A DNA stretch of 64,000 nucleotides from Zanthoxylum bungeanum (Eukaryota; Streptophyta; Magnoliopsida; Sapindales; Rutaceae). Positions 1 to 12,693 of the stretch are shown piece by piece; positions within the stretch are counted from its first letter, which is position 1; every line of letters begins with the position of its first letter. The notes below the pieces were generated by a model. It did no database searches and was not told the origin of the DNA. It saw only the letters and a program-made list of their open reading frames with translations. Where the stretch lies: the NCBI GenBank assembly GCA_019454045.1, contig SKCR01021407.1, positions 19,595 through 83,594 on the forward strand, given 5' to 3'. A program made the translations under genes and the position numbers.

Positions 1-601
1 ATGAATATTTATAATTGTGAGGTACATCTTGTTTGTGCACATTTGACCTCTAGATTATGCTATAATTTTATGGATTTAAACTTCCGATAAATCTCATCTT
101 ATATTCTCAATAAATATGAGTGGAGATTTTTGATAGACGGTAAATACAATGTCAGTAAATTATAAAATTGTTCTATAAATATTCAAAAAAATAAAAAATA
201 AAAAATCCAGTGCATATTTATACTTCTGTTAGAACGCTAATTTAGATTTTTTTTTATAAAACCTCTAATTATAATATTAGTAACTATTTTATCTCAAAAG
301 ATAATCTAGTTGGGCAATAAAAGTAAGATGTTGTAAGTTCAAGTCCTAGGGAATGTGTCTATATATATATAAAAATTTAGGCTTTTCCTTTAAAAGAAAA
401 AAAAAAGACAAAAAATTTAATAAATTTAGCAATTTTTTTAACAAAAAAAAAAAATTAAAAAAAAAAATAAACGCATTGGCTAAGGATCAATAAATTATTA
501 TCTAAGTTTATATTAACCATTAGATAAGTGTAATGGTCTTTAAAAGTTCAAGATAGTTGAAATCAATGAGAAAAAATTACATGGGAAGAGTGCATTGAAA
601 T
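1..601. other. AT-rich flanking DNA, no gene seen
   Basis: The sequence is strongly AT-rich with short homopolymer runs. I see no reading frame with recognisable similarity and no structural RNA. It is the outermost flank of the nested cluster. Confidence 0.6.
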
Positions 602-609
602 TCTCTAGG

Positions 610-747
610 TAGGGATGGCAACCACCAGGTTTTTTAAAAAATAAGTTTTTTTATTTTTTTATTTTTAAAAAATTATTTTAAAAAAAATATTAATTAAAAT
701 GAAAAAAATTAATAAATTGTAATATTTTTGAATTAGACCTTAACAAA

Positions 748-812
<65 letters not shown>

Positions 813-943
813 TATATATATATATATATAGATATAGAATGAAAATTGATTTATATTATTAAATAAATATTTGTTAATTAATTAATACTGGATCGAGACT
901 AATTTGGGCTTAGAGTAGGGTTTGAGCTTTTATGCCATCCTTA
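610..943. mobile_element. Short hAT-type MITE A
   Basis: The left end TAGGGATGGCAA and the right end TGCCATCCTTA form an imperfect terminal inverted repeat. They are flanked by 8-bp near-identical direct repeats, TCTCTAGG at 602-609 and TCCCTAGG at 944-951. TIRs of the form TARGGRTGGCAA with 8-bp duplications are typical of hAT-superfamily non-autonomous elements in plants. The element is about 334 bp, has no transposase and contains a TA microsatellite. One TSD mismatch makes the exact ends uncertain. Confidence 0.55.
752..836. repeat. (TA)n microsatellite
   Basis: A near-perfect TA dinucleotide run of about 85 bp, interrupted only by a few A and GA steps. It lies inside MITE A. Its length is likely unstable and prone to assembly error. 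Confidence 0.9.
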
Positions 944-954
944 TCCCTAGGTAC

Positions 955-1424
955 TAAGGGTGGCAAAAAAGCCCACGGACCGGCCCGGCCCGCGGGCTTA
1001 AAAGCCCGGGCCAGGCCTTAAAATGAAAGCCCGGCACGGGCCCGGGCCCGGGCCGGGCTTTCCTATTTTGGCCCGTGCCCGGCCCGGCTGGGGCCAAATT
1101 AAAAAAAATAAATAAAAAAAATAAATATATATATTTTTTTAATATGCTTGTATCATTTTTATTTATTTTTAGTATTTAATTGTTAATTTATCAATAAAAT
1201 TTGTGATTTATTTATAAATTGTCTTTATATATAGTGTAATATATTTTATATTTGTATTTTTTTTAATTTATTTTTAAAATTCGGGCCTAAAAAAAGCCCT
1301 GGCCCAAGCCCGGCCCGTAAGGCACCCGGGCCGGGCTTTTCACTGGCCCGGGCTTTTTTTTGGTTGGCCGGGCTAGGGCCGGGCTTGTAAAAGCCCGGCC
1401 CGGCCCGGCCCATTGCCACCCCTA
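955..1424. mobile_element. hAT-type MITE B with GC-rich GGCCCGGCCC arms
   Basis: The ends TAAGGGTGGCAA and TTGCCACCCCTA are 12-bp inverted repeats with one mismatch. The 8-bp duplication CTAGGTAC flanks the element perfectly at 947-954 and 1425-1432. Both subterminal regions are packed with GGCCCGGCCC/GGGCCGGGC motifs that can fold back on each other, around an AT-rich centre. There is no transposase gene, so this is a non-autonomous, roughly 470-bp element of the kind common in plant genomes. A reading frame across its right arm is low-complexity and not a gene. Confidence 0.8.
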
Positions 1425-1432
1425 CTAGGTAC

Positions 1433-1853
1433 ATGACCTAAATAAGTAATAACCCTGGAAAAGGTCAACATGCACCAAGTCATCCATGCGTATATTTAAT
1501 AAATGGATGTCATATATATACTTAAGAAAATAATATTTGTATGAAGGGGAGATAAAAGAGTGATAAAATCAATCACAAAATAGGGATACTAGGTGTTAAA
1601 ATTATTTTTAAACTGTAAAGTACTGATAGCTTAAAAAATATTTTTAAACTGCAAAATACTGATAATTTGTGATTAAATTTTGTAACTCCTTTATGTCAAT
1701 TTTTATAAATATCAGTACTCATATATTTATTTTGAGAATGACCAATTATAGAAGGCAGAGAAAATAAATTAAACATATGGCATGCATTGATTGGATTATA
1801 TCATTGACAATGTCTTCAAATCAGAAAAAATGGATGATGATGTTGAATCGATG
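1433..1853. other. AT-rich flank, nothing recognised
   Basis: The sequence is unremarkable and AT-rich between MITE B and the possible LTR fragment. I see no coding, RNA or repeat signal. Confidence 0.5.
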
Positions 1854-2789
1854 TGTAATATCCATAATTTTTGAAACGGTTCTTAAAGATTTTCGGATTG
1901 AAGTTTAGATCTCGGAATGAGACAATGTTAGAGAATAAGAGTTTAAGCATTGAAATATTCTTTGGAATGTTTTAAAGTGGGATTTCGTTACATTAGAAAT
2001 CACGTAACTCGAAAGATCAATTTCTCGTTTTTTTGTGTGGATATTTTTATATATGAGTAAGTTTCAATATTTCGGCTATAAAAATAGTAAACGAACTTCG
2101 ACTGAGCTGATTTTTGATTCGTTGTAAATATTTTTCAAAGACAAACAATTTTTATGTTGAACACTTTTCGATATTTGTATCAGAAAAGCCTTAAAATATG
2201 AATTTCTGAAAGAGCCTAATGTTAGTGGCCTATTTGCAATTACAGATAGGCTATTTTATAAATTTCAGAAAGTTTATTATAAATACCCTAAGTTTTTAGA
2301 AATTGCAAAGGTGGCAAGGTTACCCATCCCCTTCACTTGACCCCCTACGACGGTAGAGGAAGGTCGCCAATGTTGGCCATGATCCGGCCACTATCGACCG
2401 ACGTGAGTGCACCGACAAGTGCATCAGGCCACTGTGCGTCGGCTGGAGGACAATGAGAAAAGAGGAGAAACTCGCGTGCAACTCCCTTGTTTGATCTTGG
2501 CATATCATTTCGATCCACGTGTTGAGCCACTTATAAAATAAAATCTCTTGGAACGTACTCAAAGTTGTGGTGTCGATTTTATCAAACGATGCTCGGTTTT
2601 GCACAAAACGAGCCAAAACCATTCAATGAATAATGTGACCTATTTGTGAAGTATCTCTGATTCGAATTTCGTCAATTCCTACGCGTTCATGAGAGCATAG
2701 GGAGTAAGTCAGTGCCCTCAGAATCTCGGTAAGAAATCCCGATAAAAACTCATTATTTTCAAGTTAAGAGTATTATGATCAGATGCTTC
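1854..2789 (+). repeat. Possible truncated gypsy-type LTR fragment
   Basis: The segment starts TGTAATATCCATAATTTTTG, which resembles the TGTAAYAYCC start of many plant chromovirus LTRs. It has a more GC-balanced middle (2310-2640) and runs directly into the left end of C1 at 2790. No matching second LTR, PBS or coding region is in the window. This is inference from the start motif only; a reading frame on the minus strand at 2320-2622 has no recognisable similarity. Confidence 0.25.
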
Positions 2790-5204
2790 TGTAGGGGTTT
2801 TAGGGGCTAAATCCGGTAACGCAGCGGAAATGGTGGAAAATCAAAATTTCCGATTTTAAAACTTTTTCTCGGATTCATTAAATAAACATATTTATTTAAT
2901 TACCCAATAATCAAATTATGAAATAAAATTCAATAAAGCATATTCATGTGAATTTACCGAATTGCCCTTACACTTGGTATCTTGTTCATTTTAGTCCGAA
3001 AATTGTTCAAATCAATTTTGGATGATTCTAAATCATTTCTAAGATGAACTTAACATGTCCTAAATGTCAAAACACCAAAGGCAACATAAATCCCCAATTT
3101 CTTCCATTTGGCCGAGAGCCTCACAAGGGTTCATTATTGTGCATTTTGCACTTCCATGATTCAAGACACATCCAAATGAAATCCAATCAACATGAAACTT
3201 TATATGCATCATATAAACATCCTTATACACAACATAAATGAAAAGCCCCAAATTTGGATAAGGTCCTAAACACTAATTTTTCAATTTCTTCAAATTGGAC
3301 AAATTAGACCAAATTGGTTAAATCAATTACTTTAATCATCATTCTTCCATCCAATTAAATTCTCAACACAATGAAATAACTATAGATCAAATCTAGGTCA
3401 TTTAAGAGTGGGTCAACAACTCTAGATTAGCAACAAAGTTTCCAAAACCATAAAAGAACACTTATAACTACACTAGTCACAAGCTTCCATCATCATACAT
3501 GCTCAACACTTTCACCAAACTTCCATTCATCAAAAACACAAAGAATAAAGAAAAGAATAACATGCGAATATCACAAGATGTAGCCTAGATCTTAAGGAAC
3601 ATTTTCCCTTCTAATAGTAGGTTGAAGAAACTTATTAAATCTTAAGCTTTCTTTGATTTTCTCTTTGTTTTTTTTCTTCTTCCTCACAAGCTTCTTTTGT
3701 TTCTTTTTAATGGAGTTTGTAAAGCGTATTAGCTTTATTTACCAAAATGAAATGAAAACAATTTATACTTGCCAAGAAATGGCCTTGGCCGAAAATGGTA
3801 AAGGCAAATACAACAAAATTAATTTCAATTTCATTTGGTTATAATTTGATCAACTTGTTAAATATCTAATAAACACTTTATAGATATTTTAATTAAGTCA
3901 ACAAAGGCAACTTAGCCATTTAATTCAAATATCCAAATGTTAAGATATTTATATTTTAATTAATTTAATCATTTATCAATTAAATAATTAATTAATTAAT
4001 TAAATACAAATATATTAAATATATGTATTATATTTACATTAAATATAAAATACATATATTCATTTATGATATTAGTCAAATATGTCAATTTGACTATTAA
4101 TTAATGTGTATTAAATTAATCAAGCATTAAATATAAATACACAATAATTAAGGAAATGACTATCGGGTCCCTTAACATGTATTTTGCGTTTAACCTTTAA
4201 ACGACTTTATAAATAATCAATAATATTTATAAATTTTGCTCTAGTGCTCTACGAGTATATTTCATTATTGAGACTCTTTAGATTCAGGCATATCCGTCAC
4301 GAAATCCAATTTCGTGTCTATAATTTATCCACCCATAAATTATGACGATGACGGATAAACTCGCTGAATCATACAGGTCGAGGTCATGGCAAATGTATAA
4401 TTCCTCCGTCACACGTATCCGGATATATCCCAGAGATATAGATGTAAACGTCAAATCTCTATGGGGATTATCCAGTCGACTATTCTATTAGCAATCTCAA
4501 AAAGAATGTTTAGAACTAGTTTCTAAACTGTACCACGGGCCCGTGGTTTTTATCTGATTGCTAATCATGTGGACTACCTATGCTCTGATACACAGAACTG
4601 ACGGATCCTATCATGACACCCATAGGACACCCTGAGGATCTATCTACATCCAACGAACAAGAGGAGGTCTGATCTAAATAGATCGGTGACGTGACTGCCA
4701 TCTAAGTGTAGAAGATGTCTCATGTGCCCACAATGGCATCTCAAGTCTAAGAATCACAAGTGCTACTCAACCCGAGAAGATTCTTATTGACGTTGGTGTA
4801 CCATCCATTAAGAATCTTCGGTGAGTCGTTCAGTGTTTATCCGCTATAAACACCCACACATCTATACTAGTCTCCAAGACTGATGGTTCATTGTGAAACC
4901 ATTGGAATCATATATTCCAGTATACAACATGTACCAGTCTCAACGGGTTTACTATACTGACCAAGTAGTGTAAACCTTGACCAGAAACTGTCTGAGAATG
5001 ACAACGTCATGATACTACTCAATGTCAGTTGCGACGCTTTTGCAACAGTACCATGACTAATCATTCTAAGGTCATTACGTCTTTACCATATTAAAAGATA
5101 CATTATATTATAGAAACTGCATATATTATTCATAATAATAATGTTTTACAGAAGTATTCATAAAGAAATACAACCGGGAATTGGCGCTCTGAGCACCAAC
5201 CCCA
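2790..5204 (-). repeat. C1 3' LTR
   Basis: The segment begins TGTAGGGGTTTT on the plus strand and closely matches the copy starting at 49970, apart from scattered substitutions and indels. Its right end at ...ACCAACCCCA is inferred from the CA terminus next to the PPT, because the matching end of the other LTR is not in the window. Length is about 2.4 kb. Small reading frames inside it (such as 3044-3241) occur in both LTR copies and are not independent genes. Confidence 0.8.
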
Positions 5205-5220
5205 ATAAAAACTCCCACTT
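5205..5220 (-). other. C1 polypurine tract
   Basis: On the minus strand this reads AAGTGGGAGTTTTTAT. It lies immediately upstream (element sense) of the 3' LTR and a few bases downstream of the stop codon at 5224, as expected for the plus-strand primer of reverse transcription. Confidence 0.65.
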
Positions 5221-5223
5221 GCT

Positions 5224-5576
5224 CTAGTGCCAATAACGATTGTATCTAATACCCATCGACTCCACGTGTTTATCAAACAACTTCGGAGGTATGGCCTTCG
5301 TTAGCGGGTCTGCTACATTATCTTCACTCGGTACCTTGCATACGACAATATCCCCTCACGACACAATCTCTCGAATGATGTGGAACTTGCGTTCCACATG
5401 CTTCAACTTTTGATGTGCCCTCGGTTCCTTTGCTTGCGCAATGGCTCCAATATTATCACTGTATAACGGAATTGCATTCTCGATACTTGGGACAACTCTC
5501 AATTCTGTGATAAAGTTCTTTATCCACATAGGCTCTTTTGCAGCTTCAGAAGCTGCAATATATTCCGCCTCAGTGG
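5224..5576 (-). pseudogene. C1 copia RNase H, C-terminal half
   Basis: Read on the minus strand from 5576, the sequence gives EAEYIAASEAAKEPMW, then an ...SDNIGAIAQAKEP... stretch, then HQKLKHVERKFHIIRE and ADPLTKAIPPKLF, ending with a stop at 5224-5226. This is the Ty1/copia RNase H C-terminus; the Glu of TEAEY and the Asp of the SDN motif are catalytic-type residues. The N-terminal half is 40 kb away at 45609-45840, because C2 inserted in the codon region for TEAEY. The 5-bp TSD lets the two halves be matched exactly. The piece is open but can no longer be expressed as part of a polyprotein. Confidence 0.85.
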
Positions 5577-7693
5577 TGTTGAGTTTCTTTATTAGGTCCC
5601 AAGATCATGAAATCAAGCATAAAATTCGCATGAATACATCAAAGGAATAAGGCGGAATTCATACTCACATTGAATGGTTTGATGCTAGGAAGAACAAGAC
5701 CCATTTTGCTGCTTGTTGAAGCTCGATTTTGACCTCCAAAAATAGCAGGGACTGCTCGGTGGGGGGTTGTTTTGATGCTCCAAAAATCGGCCATGGAAGA
5801 CCACCATTGAAGCTCCAAGCTTCAAGCTTCAATAACAAATCCAAGCTCATAAATTCGTTTCCCTATCACCATAATATAACCCATGTGTGTGCTAGCACTA
5901 CTCTTCTTCCTTTGCTTCTCACAAATTCGGTCAAACCAGAAAATTGGAGAACAAAAATGGCTCCAAGCCGTGAGATGAAGAAGAAGAAAAGAGAGGGAAA
6001 AAATTGGTTCCCAAAACCGTGAACCACACTTGGTTGGAGAGAGAGAAAAAAGCTTTTGTATATATATATTTTATTTTATTTACCAAGTAAATTAAATAAA
6101 AGATATACATTACTTTTTAATTCAAATGTCAAAAGGCAAAAACCAATAAAGCTTTCCAACATCTTTCACTATTCACATCAAGTCACTTTAATAAAGTGAC
6201 AACATGTCATGTCACATCACTCAAAGTGACAAGTAATTTGACGATTGATGCGACTAGCGATTTGACGATTGATTTGACTTGCGTGCCGCACTCGAATTCG
6301 AAATGCGAATGCGCTCGCAAACAATCTCGGGCTCGGGTTCGCTAATTCCAAATTAACGAATTGTCCGTCGCGTCGTAATTAAATGATTACGCCTAGCGAA
6401 ATCACTATTCACGTCGCTAACGAATTAATTCTAAATTAATTCGTTCGCCCGAATTAAAATCTAATTCTAATTCCGCGTCGAAATCCAATTTCACATAATA
6501 TATCGAATATATTATTTTATCGATTAATTCCAAATTAATCGTTCTCTCTCTTTAATTAATATTTTATCCCAGATAAAATATCTTCGCAATTAATCCTAGA
6601 TTAATTTTCTCTCTCTTCTAATTAATCTCAGATTAATTAAAGTGCGAGTCATACATCATCGGTGAATCTTTGGGAAGCGACCCATGAGATCCCCGGATAT
6701 GTTGGCAGTAAATACGGTCGTTGGACTATCCGAACACGCAAGTACCTCGTACTACGTTTGTACCGATTTACAAGACAAGGTTGGCTTCTAGCAAAGCGCC
6801 ATGCCTACCCAATTCTCCGGAAATATCCTTATAGGAATATGTGATATATATCAAGCGTAGTATACCGAAGTATTGCGTATTTCTGTCCAGTATCGGATGT
6901 TCACGTGCAAGGCCTGGGGTTGGAATTGTGTCTGCCCCGTACGAAGCACATATCGGATGTCTGGTAACTAGTCTCTATAATCGGATATACATGACCTTGT
7001 CATAATATCCCGATAGCTCGAGCATTTAAGAGAACAAGTTCCGTATCCTACGTGACCATCATCTCTATATGACTGGAGTGACACTTCCGTCTTGACATCA
7101 CACCCAACACACTACGATTCCCAATATACCCAGTATCGGCGTACACAGAACCGGTTAAAGCCTTGGACGACCTCAACTAGAGTATATCGATTGTCGCAAG
7201 TATTAGCGGTGCAAGTCTCAGGTTAAGACCAAATACACCTACCCTGATTGCAGACTCCCATAGACACATAGTCATACTACCAATGGGATTCCACGGGGGG
7301 TCTACCCAGAGCGAAGCTGTTTCTCGTACCATCGGTGAAACACAACCTCCCATTACACTTGCATGAGTATCATATACCCAAATATATGAGAACTATGCCG
7401 TTGTGCCCTCACAAACGCGCACAAGTGTAATACTAGTCTTTTACGTATTTATCGATGTCCAATCTCGATAATACTCTGACTAGGGATATTTAATGATTTA
7501 TCCTACGTGGACTGATACTGTCTCATATCATTCTCTATCCAGGAACAAATCATAGGGACCTCTCATCATTTATATATCTAGGTGATCTAATCACAAATGA
7601 TAAGAGTGCAATCTCCTTTGTCACATAGTTAATTTGTACAACAACACCATGATCTGTACAAATAGTGACGATATGGGTCATAATTGTCCAACA
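5577..7693 (-). repeat. C2 3' LTR
   Basis: About 2.1 kb and nearly identical to 43495-45608. The ends share the TGTTG.../...CCAACA inverted repeat. Short frames such as 5729-6022 and 6662-6844 are repeated in the other LTR and are not counted as genes. Confidence 0.9.
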
Positions 7694-7706
7694 ATCTCCC
7701 ACTTGG
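7694..7706 (-). other. C2 polypurine tract
   Basis: Minus-strand CCAAGTGGGAGAT abuts the 3' LTR. The same motif stands next to the C3 LTR at 21580-21592. Confidence 0.7.
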
Positions 7707-9900
7707 CCTATAGCCAGTCACTCGAGTCTCTGACACCCGAACTATATACGGTTGGCTCAAACTGCTGAGAAAAGCTTTCGTCAGCGGATTATCTTGATTA
7801 TTGTCTGATGCGATTTATTCGATCATCACATCATCACGATGTATGATCCGAACGAATCAGATGAATATGGAATTATATATCTGGATCGTTGATGAGACCA
7901 ATAATTCTTTAGCCTGTGCTGACGCCTAGCTCAGCTGCTAACAGAACTATATCTAATCTAATTAGATTTGTTATTGACCCAGATGGCTTCTATTGCTGCT
8001 TCAGCTGCTGCAATTAACCCGCATTTGTTGTTTATTCGGTAACAGTATCTTGCTTGGAAGGTTTCCAGCTCACTGTACCGTTCTTCAAATTTTATAGTAC
8101 CGTTTGCGACTGTTAGTCGTCTTTATCGGTTATAGGAAACTTGCTACAGTGATCCCATCACTTCAAGTTCTCATTCTCCATATACTAAGACAGCATCCTT
8201 AGTTCTCTAAGATACTAACGAATGTTCTTAACATCAATCCAGTGACTTTCACTCGGATTGGCCTGTTTGTGAATCCATATGCTCAAAGCGTATGAGACAC
8301 CAGGTCGCGTACATTTTTCAATGTACGGTTTCTCAGAGAGTATTTCGAAAGCCAAGCTTTCGCCGATAGTTATTTTATGGGAATATCATTTCCATGAAAT
8401 GACTTATATTATTATCATTATTTTATAGGACAACCATTGTCAGTGCGCTCCCACTAACCCTCTTATATACACAAGAATCTTTTCATTTTGAATTAAATCA
8501 TAAACTATTATGATTACATCAAAACCTAATGCTTGCTTCAATCCAAACATGGATCGAATAACAAGCATTATCCAAATGGATCTACCGTGGCAACAGGTAA
8601 AAGGTTGAATCGTAATCAACACAATGTTGATAATGATACCTTTCCGCTACAAGCCTAGCTTAGTACGTTGGTATGTTGCCATCCATGTACGTCTTCCTAG
8701 AAGACTCATAAAGTACCATTAGGCACAATACCTTGTGGTACATCAACTAGTTCTAAACATGTTGATATACATGGAATCCGTTTCGTACTATATAGCACTT
8801 TGCCATAATAGGGAGTCGATACCTTGTATCACTTCCTCATACGTAGTCAGTTGGTATCCCTCAATAAGATAGACATCTTTATGAGGTGAGATCAGAAACC
8901 CATACCCCAGGTTGTTTTCTGACTCTCTCCGACCTACGCGGTTCTTGTGTATTCGAAGATTAATAGTAATAGTCTCATCCTTGATGAACTATTTATGTTC
9001 CATTAAGATTCAGTGCCTTGAACAATATTACTCTGATTTTCATCGAGTTATACTATCCTCCCACTTACCACTGCATTTCGGTATTCCTATCAGGAAAACC
9101 GCATGGTGAGCAATAATCTAATTATTTTCTGGTGAGGTGTATAAGTACAATACTTATGGTATCTCTAGGATAACATATATTTGGCACTTATTCAATTTGG
9201 GTTCTTGTTTGGTATCATCCAAACGTATGCCTAGCATCCCAAATCTAACAGGAATGAGAAACTCGGTTTCTTTCCCGTTCATATCTAATATGTTATCTGT
9301 CAAACAGATATTTATGGAACCTTATTCTAAATAAGTTCTTGCACTGTTTAGCGTATCCGTTGAAGGAAATGGTAGCTCAAACCAACTTGCGATTAACCTT
9401 ATTATGTCTAACAAAATTTGGTTAATCCTATTCGGACACACCGTCAAACTGACGTGTTCCGGGAGGAGTCCTCATTTGAAAGAATACTATACTCTTTCAA
9501 GTATACTAGAAACTTATTGCTTAAGTATTTTCCATTACGGTCTTACCGTGACAGTTTCATACTTTAGCCGATCTGTTTGTCTATTTCGTGTCGAAACTTA
9601 AAGTTTCCGATTTGTGTTTCAAAAGAAACATATAACTATACGCGATGCCACATCCCTAAAGGTCACGAAATATTCATATCCATAACTAGCCTAGCTAGAC
9701 ATGGGCCCACTTGCTTCACTATGAACTAGGGCAAACAGATTGGTGGCACTGACACTTTTACCAAGTAAATGTGTTTTAGGCACTTTGCCCAATAAACTAC
9801 ATTCGTAGACTTTATTTGAATATAATCAAATTAGTCCTGGTACCCGCTCTTCAAAAGTGCGGATATACGATTCTTGTTTGATAGTGTCCCTGACAACTAT
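7707..9900 (-). pseudogene. C2 degenerate copia pol (RNase H, RT and integrase remnants)
   Basis: Minus-strand conceptual reading, with frameshifts, gives RNase H-like pieces near 7730-8040 (AAAEAAIEAIW, AQAKELL, then NPLTKA). A remnant of the RT/RNase H junction lies near 8160-8330 and corresponds to the NPG.DHW region of C1. Upstream RT flank follows near 8560-8900, and an integrase stretch near 9620-9860 reads LVHSEASGPMSS then YEYFVTF. The RT core with its YVDD box, which C1 keeps, is absent: only about 350 bp separate flanks that are about 740 bp apart in C1. Multiple stops occur in every frame. C3 carries a closely similar degenerate copy with shared indels, so the damage predates both insertions. 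Confidence 0.6.
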
Positions 9901-12693
9901 GCCACAATTTAGTTTCTTAATTGATCAAATCAGTTTGAGCTATTTATTTGTCATGTTATATATTTGAGATATTATTTATATTCAAAATATAAATGCTGCT
10001 ATTCACATCTTATGTGATTATCTCAATATCATCTTTATATAATGAAACACTTTAGTGTTCTAGAATATAAAGGTACACCCGCAGCGGGTTATACGCGATA
10101 TAAAGATAATGTTTCTAGTCAAACTAGTTACATTATAACAGTTTCCAAATTTAGGTACACACCCGAGGGTAGTTCCTAAATTTGGTTATCTACGGTTAAA
10201 ACAGCGACTTTCGTCCCGTTTCCAATTCGCAGATAATTCTCAATTGAAGTAAGTATCTTGTTCAAAACAGATTCTGAACATCAATATATTTATTTTATGT
10301 ACCACACTAAATATCTAAAATCTAATTTTAATATTAGCTGTGAACATAATTATGACAATCATTTTTGAAGTCAGAGCCTTGCTCGTCTTCAATTCCTTCT
10401 TGGGATATGTCATTTTATCTTCCTAGAAGATTATAATGATTTTGCCTTTGTCATTTTCAATATTCCGGTCGCCTTTGGCCAAGCGTCGGGTTTCTAGAAT
10501 ATTGAAGTAAGGTACGTCTTGCGCTACTTGCCTAATTGCAAATTTTGACTTTGTCTCCTTGAGAATAGTAATTAATTCTCCAAGAATTATTTATTGCAAT
10601 TTTAAAAGTACTTCTAAGATCTAATCTTTGAATATCCTTCAATTTCAATATCATACTTTAAGAATCTAATCCTTAGTTCTGATAAAGAAATTATGGAGTC
10701 TATATGACAAGTATTATGGATTAAGCACTAAAGTTATCATTACATGAATATTCCAAATATCATGTTCCACTTATTTGCTTAACTCCAGACTTAGGCTTAA
10801 GAAATTATTTTATCAAATAAAATAACTTATTATTTTTCCAGGACCATCCTGAAATTTATTCCCAATTTGAAAATTAAAGTCGTTTAAATACATTTTCACC
10901 CAGGATTATGTCTTAAACACTAATCTTTCATTTATATCTTGATTCTAATAGTCCAACTATTTAATCAACGATTTGTGGTACTATTTATTATAATGATTAT
11001 AATAGTCCAACTATATAATCAAATATAATCTAAATTAATTAACCTCAATTACATTGATTACTATAATCCAATTATAAAATCAACTGTAAACTGAAATTAA
11101 TTAAATATATTGATTAATATAATCCAATTATATATAATCAACTATAATACAGTCCAACTGTTAATTAAAACAACAATTTAAATATTAGTCCAACTAACAT
11201 TTAATCTTACGACGAAATAATTTAAATGAGCGCGTATGGCGAGTAATTGAACGAGTATTGCAAATTCAATTCTTGCCTCCCACTATTTTTCGGTGAGCCT
11301 CTAACCCTCTGTCGAGTACTCGGGAAACCGCGTTTCCTAGTGGGCTAGAATCCCGTTAAATATCACACAATCTTGACTTTGGCCAACAAATTGTATGATA
11401 ATTAACTAGGTAGATCTCTAAGATCAATTGGATCCAATCCAATTCCTAGATCCGGTAGGGGGATGTCCAAGTCCGAAACATATATCTTATATATGCCAAT
11501 ACATCCAATGTATTACCTAACATTTTTCCTCTGAATCAACTAAGTCTTGGCTTTGGCACAACAAACTTAGTGAACCCAGTCAAGCGCGACCCATTGACCA
11601 TGGAAAGCTTCGTAATCAATGTCGATGGACAAGAAGTGGTCTTGACTTTGGCCAACAAACCACAACTTGGACATGACACCAATATGGAACAAAACTCTCG
11701 TGATTCAAACACATCTTCGACAGACAAAGGGCTTGACTTTGGCCAACAACCCAATGCCAGTCTCGGATCTTGAGTGAGAATCACTCAATGGAAGGAAAGA
11801 CGCTTAATATTGAGCGAGGGTTTTTCGCGTGTAAATTGGTAACCAATTTATTATCTTTGTTAAGGTCTCATCATCATACACCCTTAAACATGCATTCTAA
11901 ACACATAATAAAGCGCATATGAAATAAAATAATAATGATATGCGGATGGACATTTTACATTGATCCTAGATCAAATCTCTCTCTTTCTCTCTCCAGCTAG
12001 CACTTGTATTACTTCTACCCGTTACACTACACTTCTAAAGAAACCTCATTTACATTGAGGGGAATAGGTGAGAAGAGAAATACAATGAGAATAAAGGTGA
12101 TAAGGCTGGACATGCAGATCCAATTAATAAATCAAATTTATTACAATTTCCAAAATTGTCCCACCCGACTAATATCCATCCGATATACATTATTCACGCA
12201 TCACAACCATGTATTCATACAAGCATGTTATCAATCAATCTAATCCAATTAATTAATCTGATAATTAGTGATCATCCAATGTTCAAACAACGATTTGATT
12301 TTGTTCGAGTCAAACTCGTTTTGCAAACACGTACTCAAAGTACAATTTCTACGAATTAAATTAAATTACATAATTAAATCCAATTTAATACGCATTTAAT
12401 TCTAATTCATTATTTAATTCCAAATTAAATATTACACTTTATTAAATAAACCTTTACGACTTAAATTCCAAATTTAATCGTTACGGGTCTCAAAGCCCGA
12501 TTAATATCCAATATTAATTTAATTAAAGTCCAATGGGCTTTTAATTAATTTCTTCAAGGCGTGGACTTTTGGTCAACTCGGGTCAAACCGAATAACCAAA
12601 ATCCAATCCGGGAGTTACCCCATAAGCCAAAAAATTAATTTAGACCCATTAGGCCCAATTAAATATTAAAGGTTCATTAGTCGCATTTGGGCC
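9901..12693 (-). other. C2 internal region without recognisable gag; repeated 18-bp motif
   Basis: No gag zinc knuckle or protease motif could be read in any frame. An 18-19-bp motif, CTTGACTTTGGCCAACAA, occurs at 11372, 11641 and 11732, with a variant at 11546. C3 has the same layout at 25331, 25505, 25600 and 25689. The plus-strand frame at 11570-11773 runs antisense through these motifs and resembles nothing I know. From about 12360 the sequence is AT-rich, and T1 interrupts it at 12694. Confidence 0.45.

Noticed and set aside
1246..1434. 62-codon minus-strand frame rich in Gly/Pro/Ala
   Set aside because: It is the GGCCCGGCCC arm of MITE B read as protein; low complexity and no homology.
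2320..2622. 100-codon minus-strand frame in the left flank
   Set aside because: No recognisable domain, no typical composition, and an overlapping frame of similar length in another register.
3044..3241. 65-codon frame found also at 50223-50420
   Set aside because: Both copies are the same place in the two C1 LTRs; conservation comes from LTR duplication.
5729..6022. 97-codon frame found also at 43647-43940
   Set aside because: Paired C2 LTR sequence, not an independent gene.
11570..11773. Plus-strand peptide with FVINVDGQEVVLTLANKP, also open at 25418-25693
   Set aside because: It is antisense to the copia element, differs downstream in frame between the two copies, and matches no family I know. 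The repeated DNA motif explains the resemblance.
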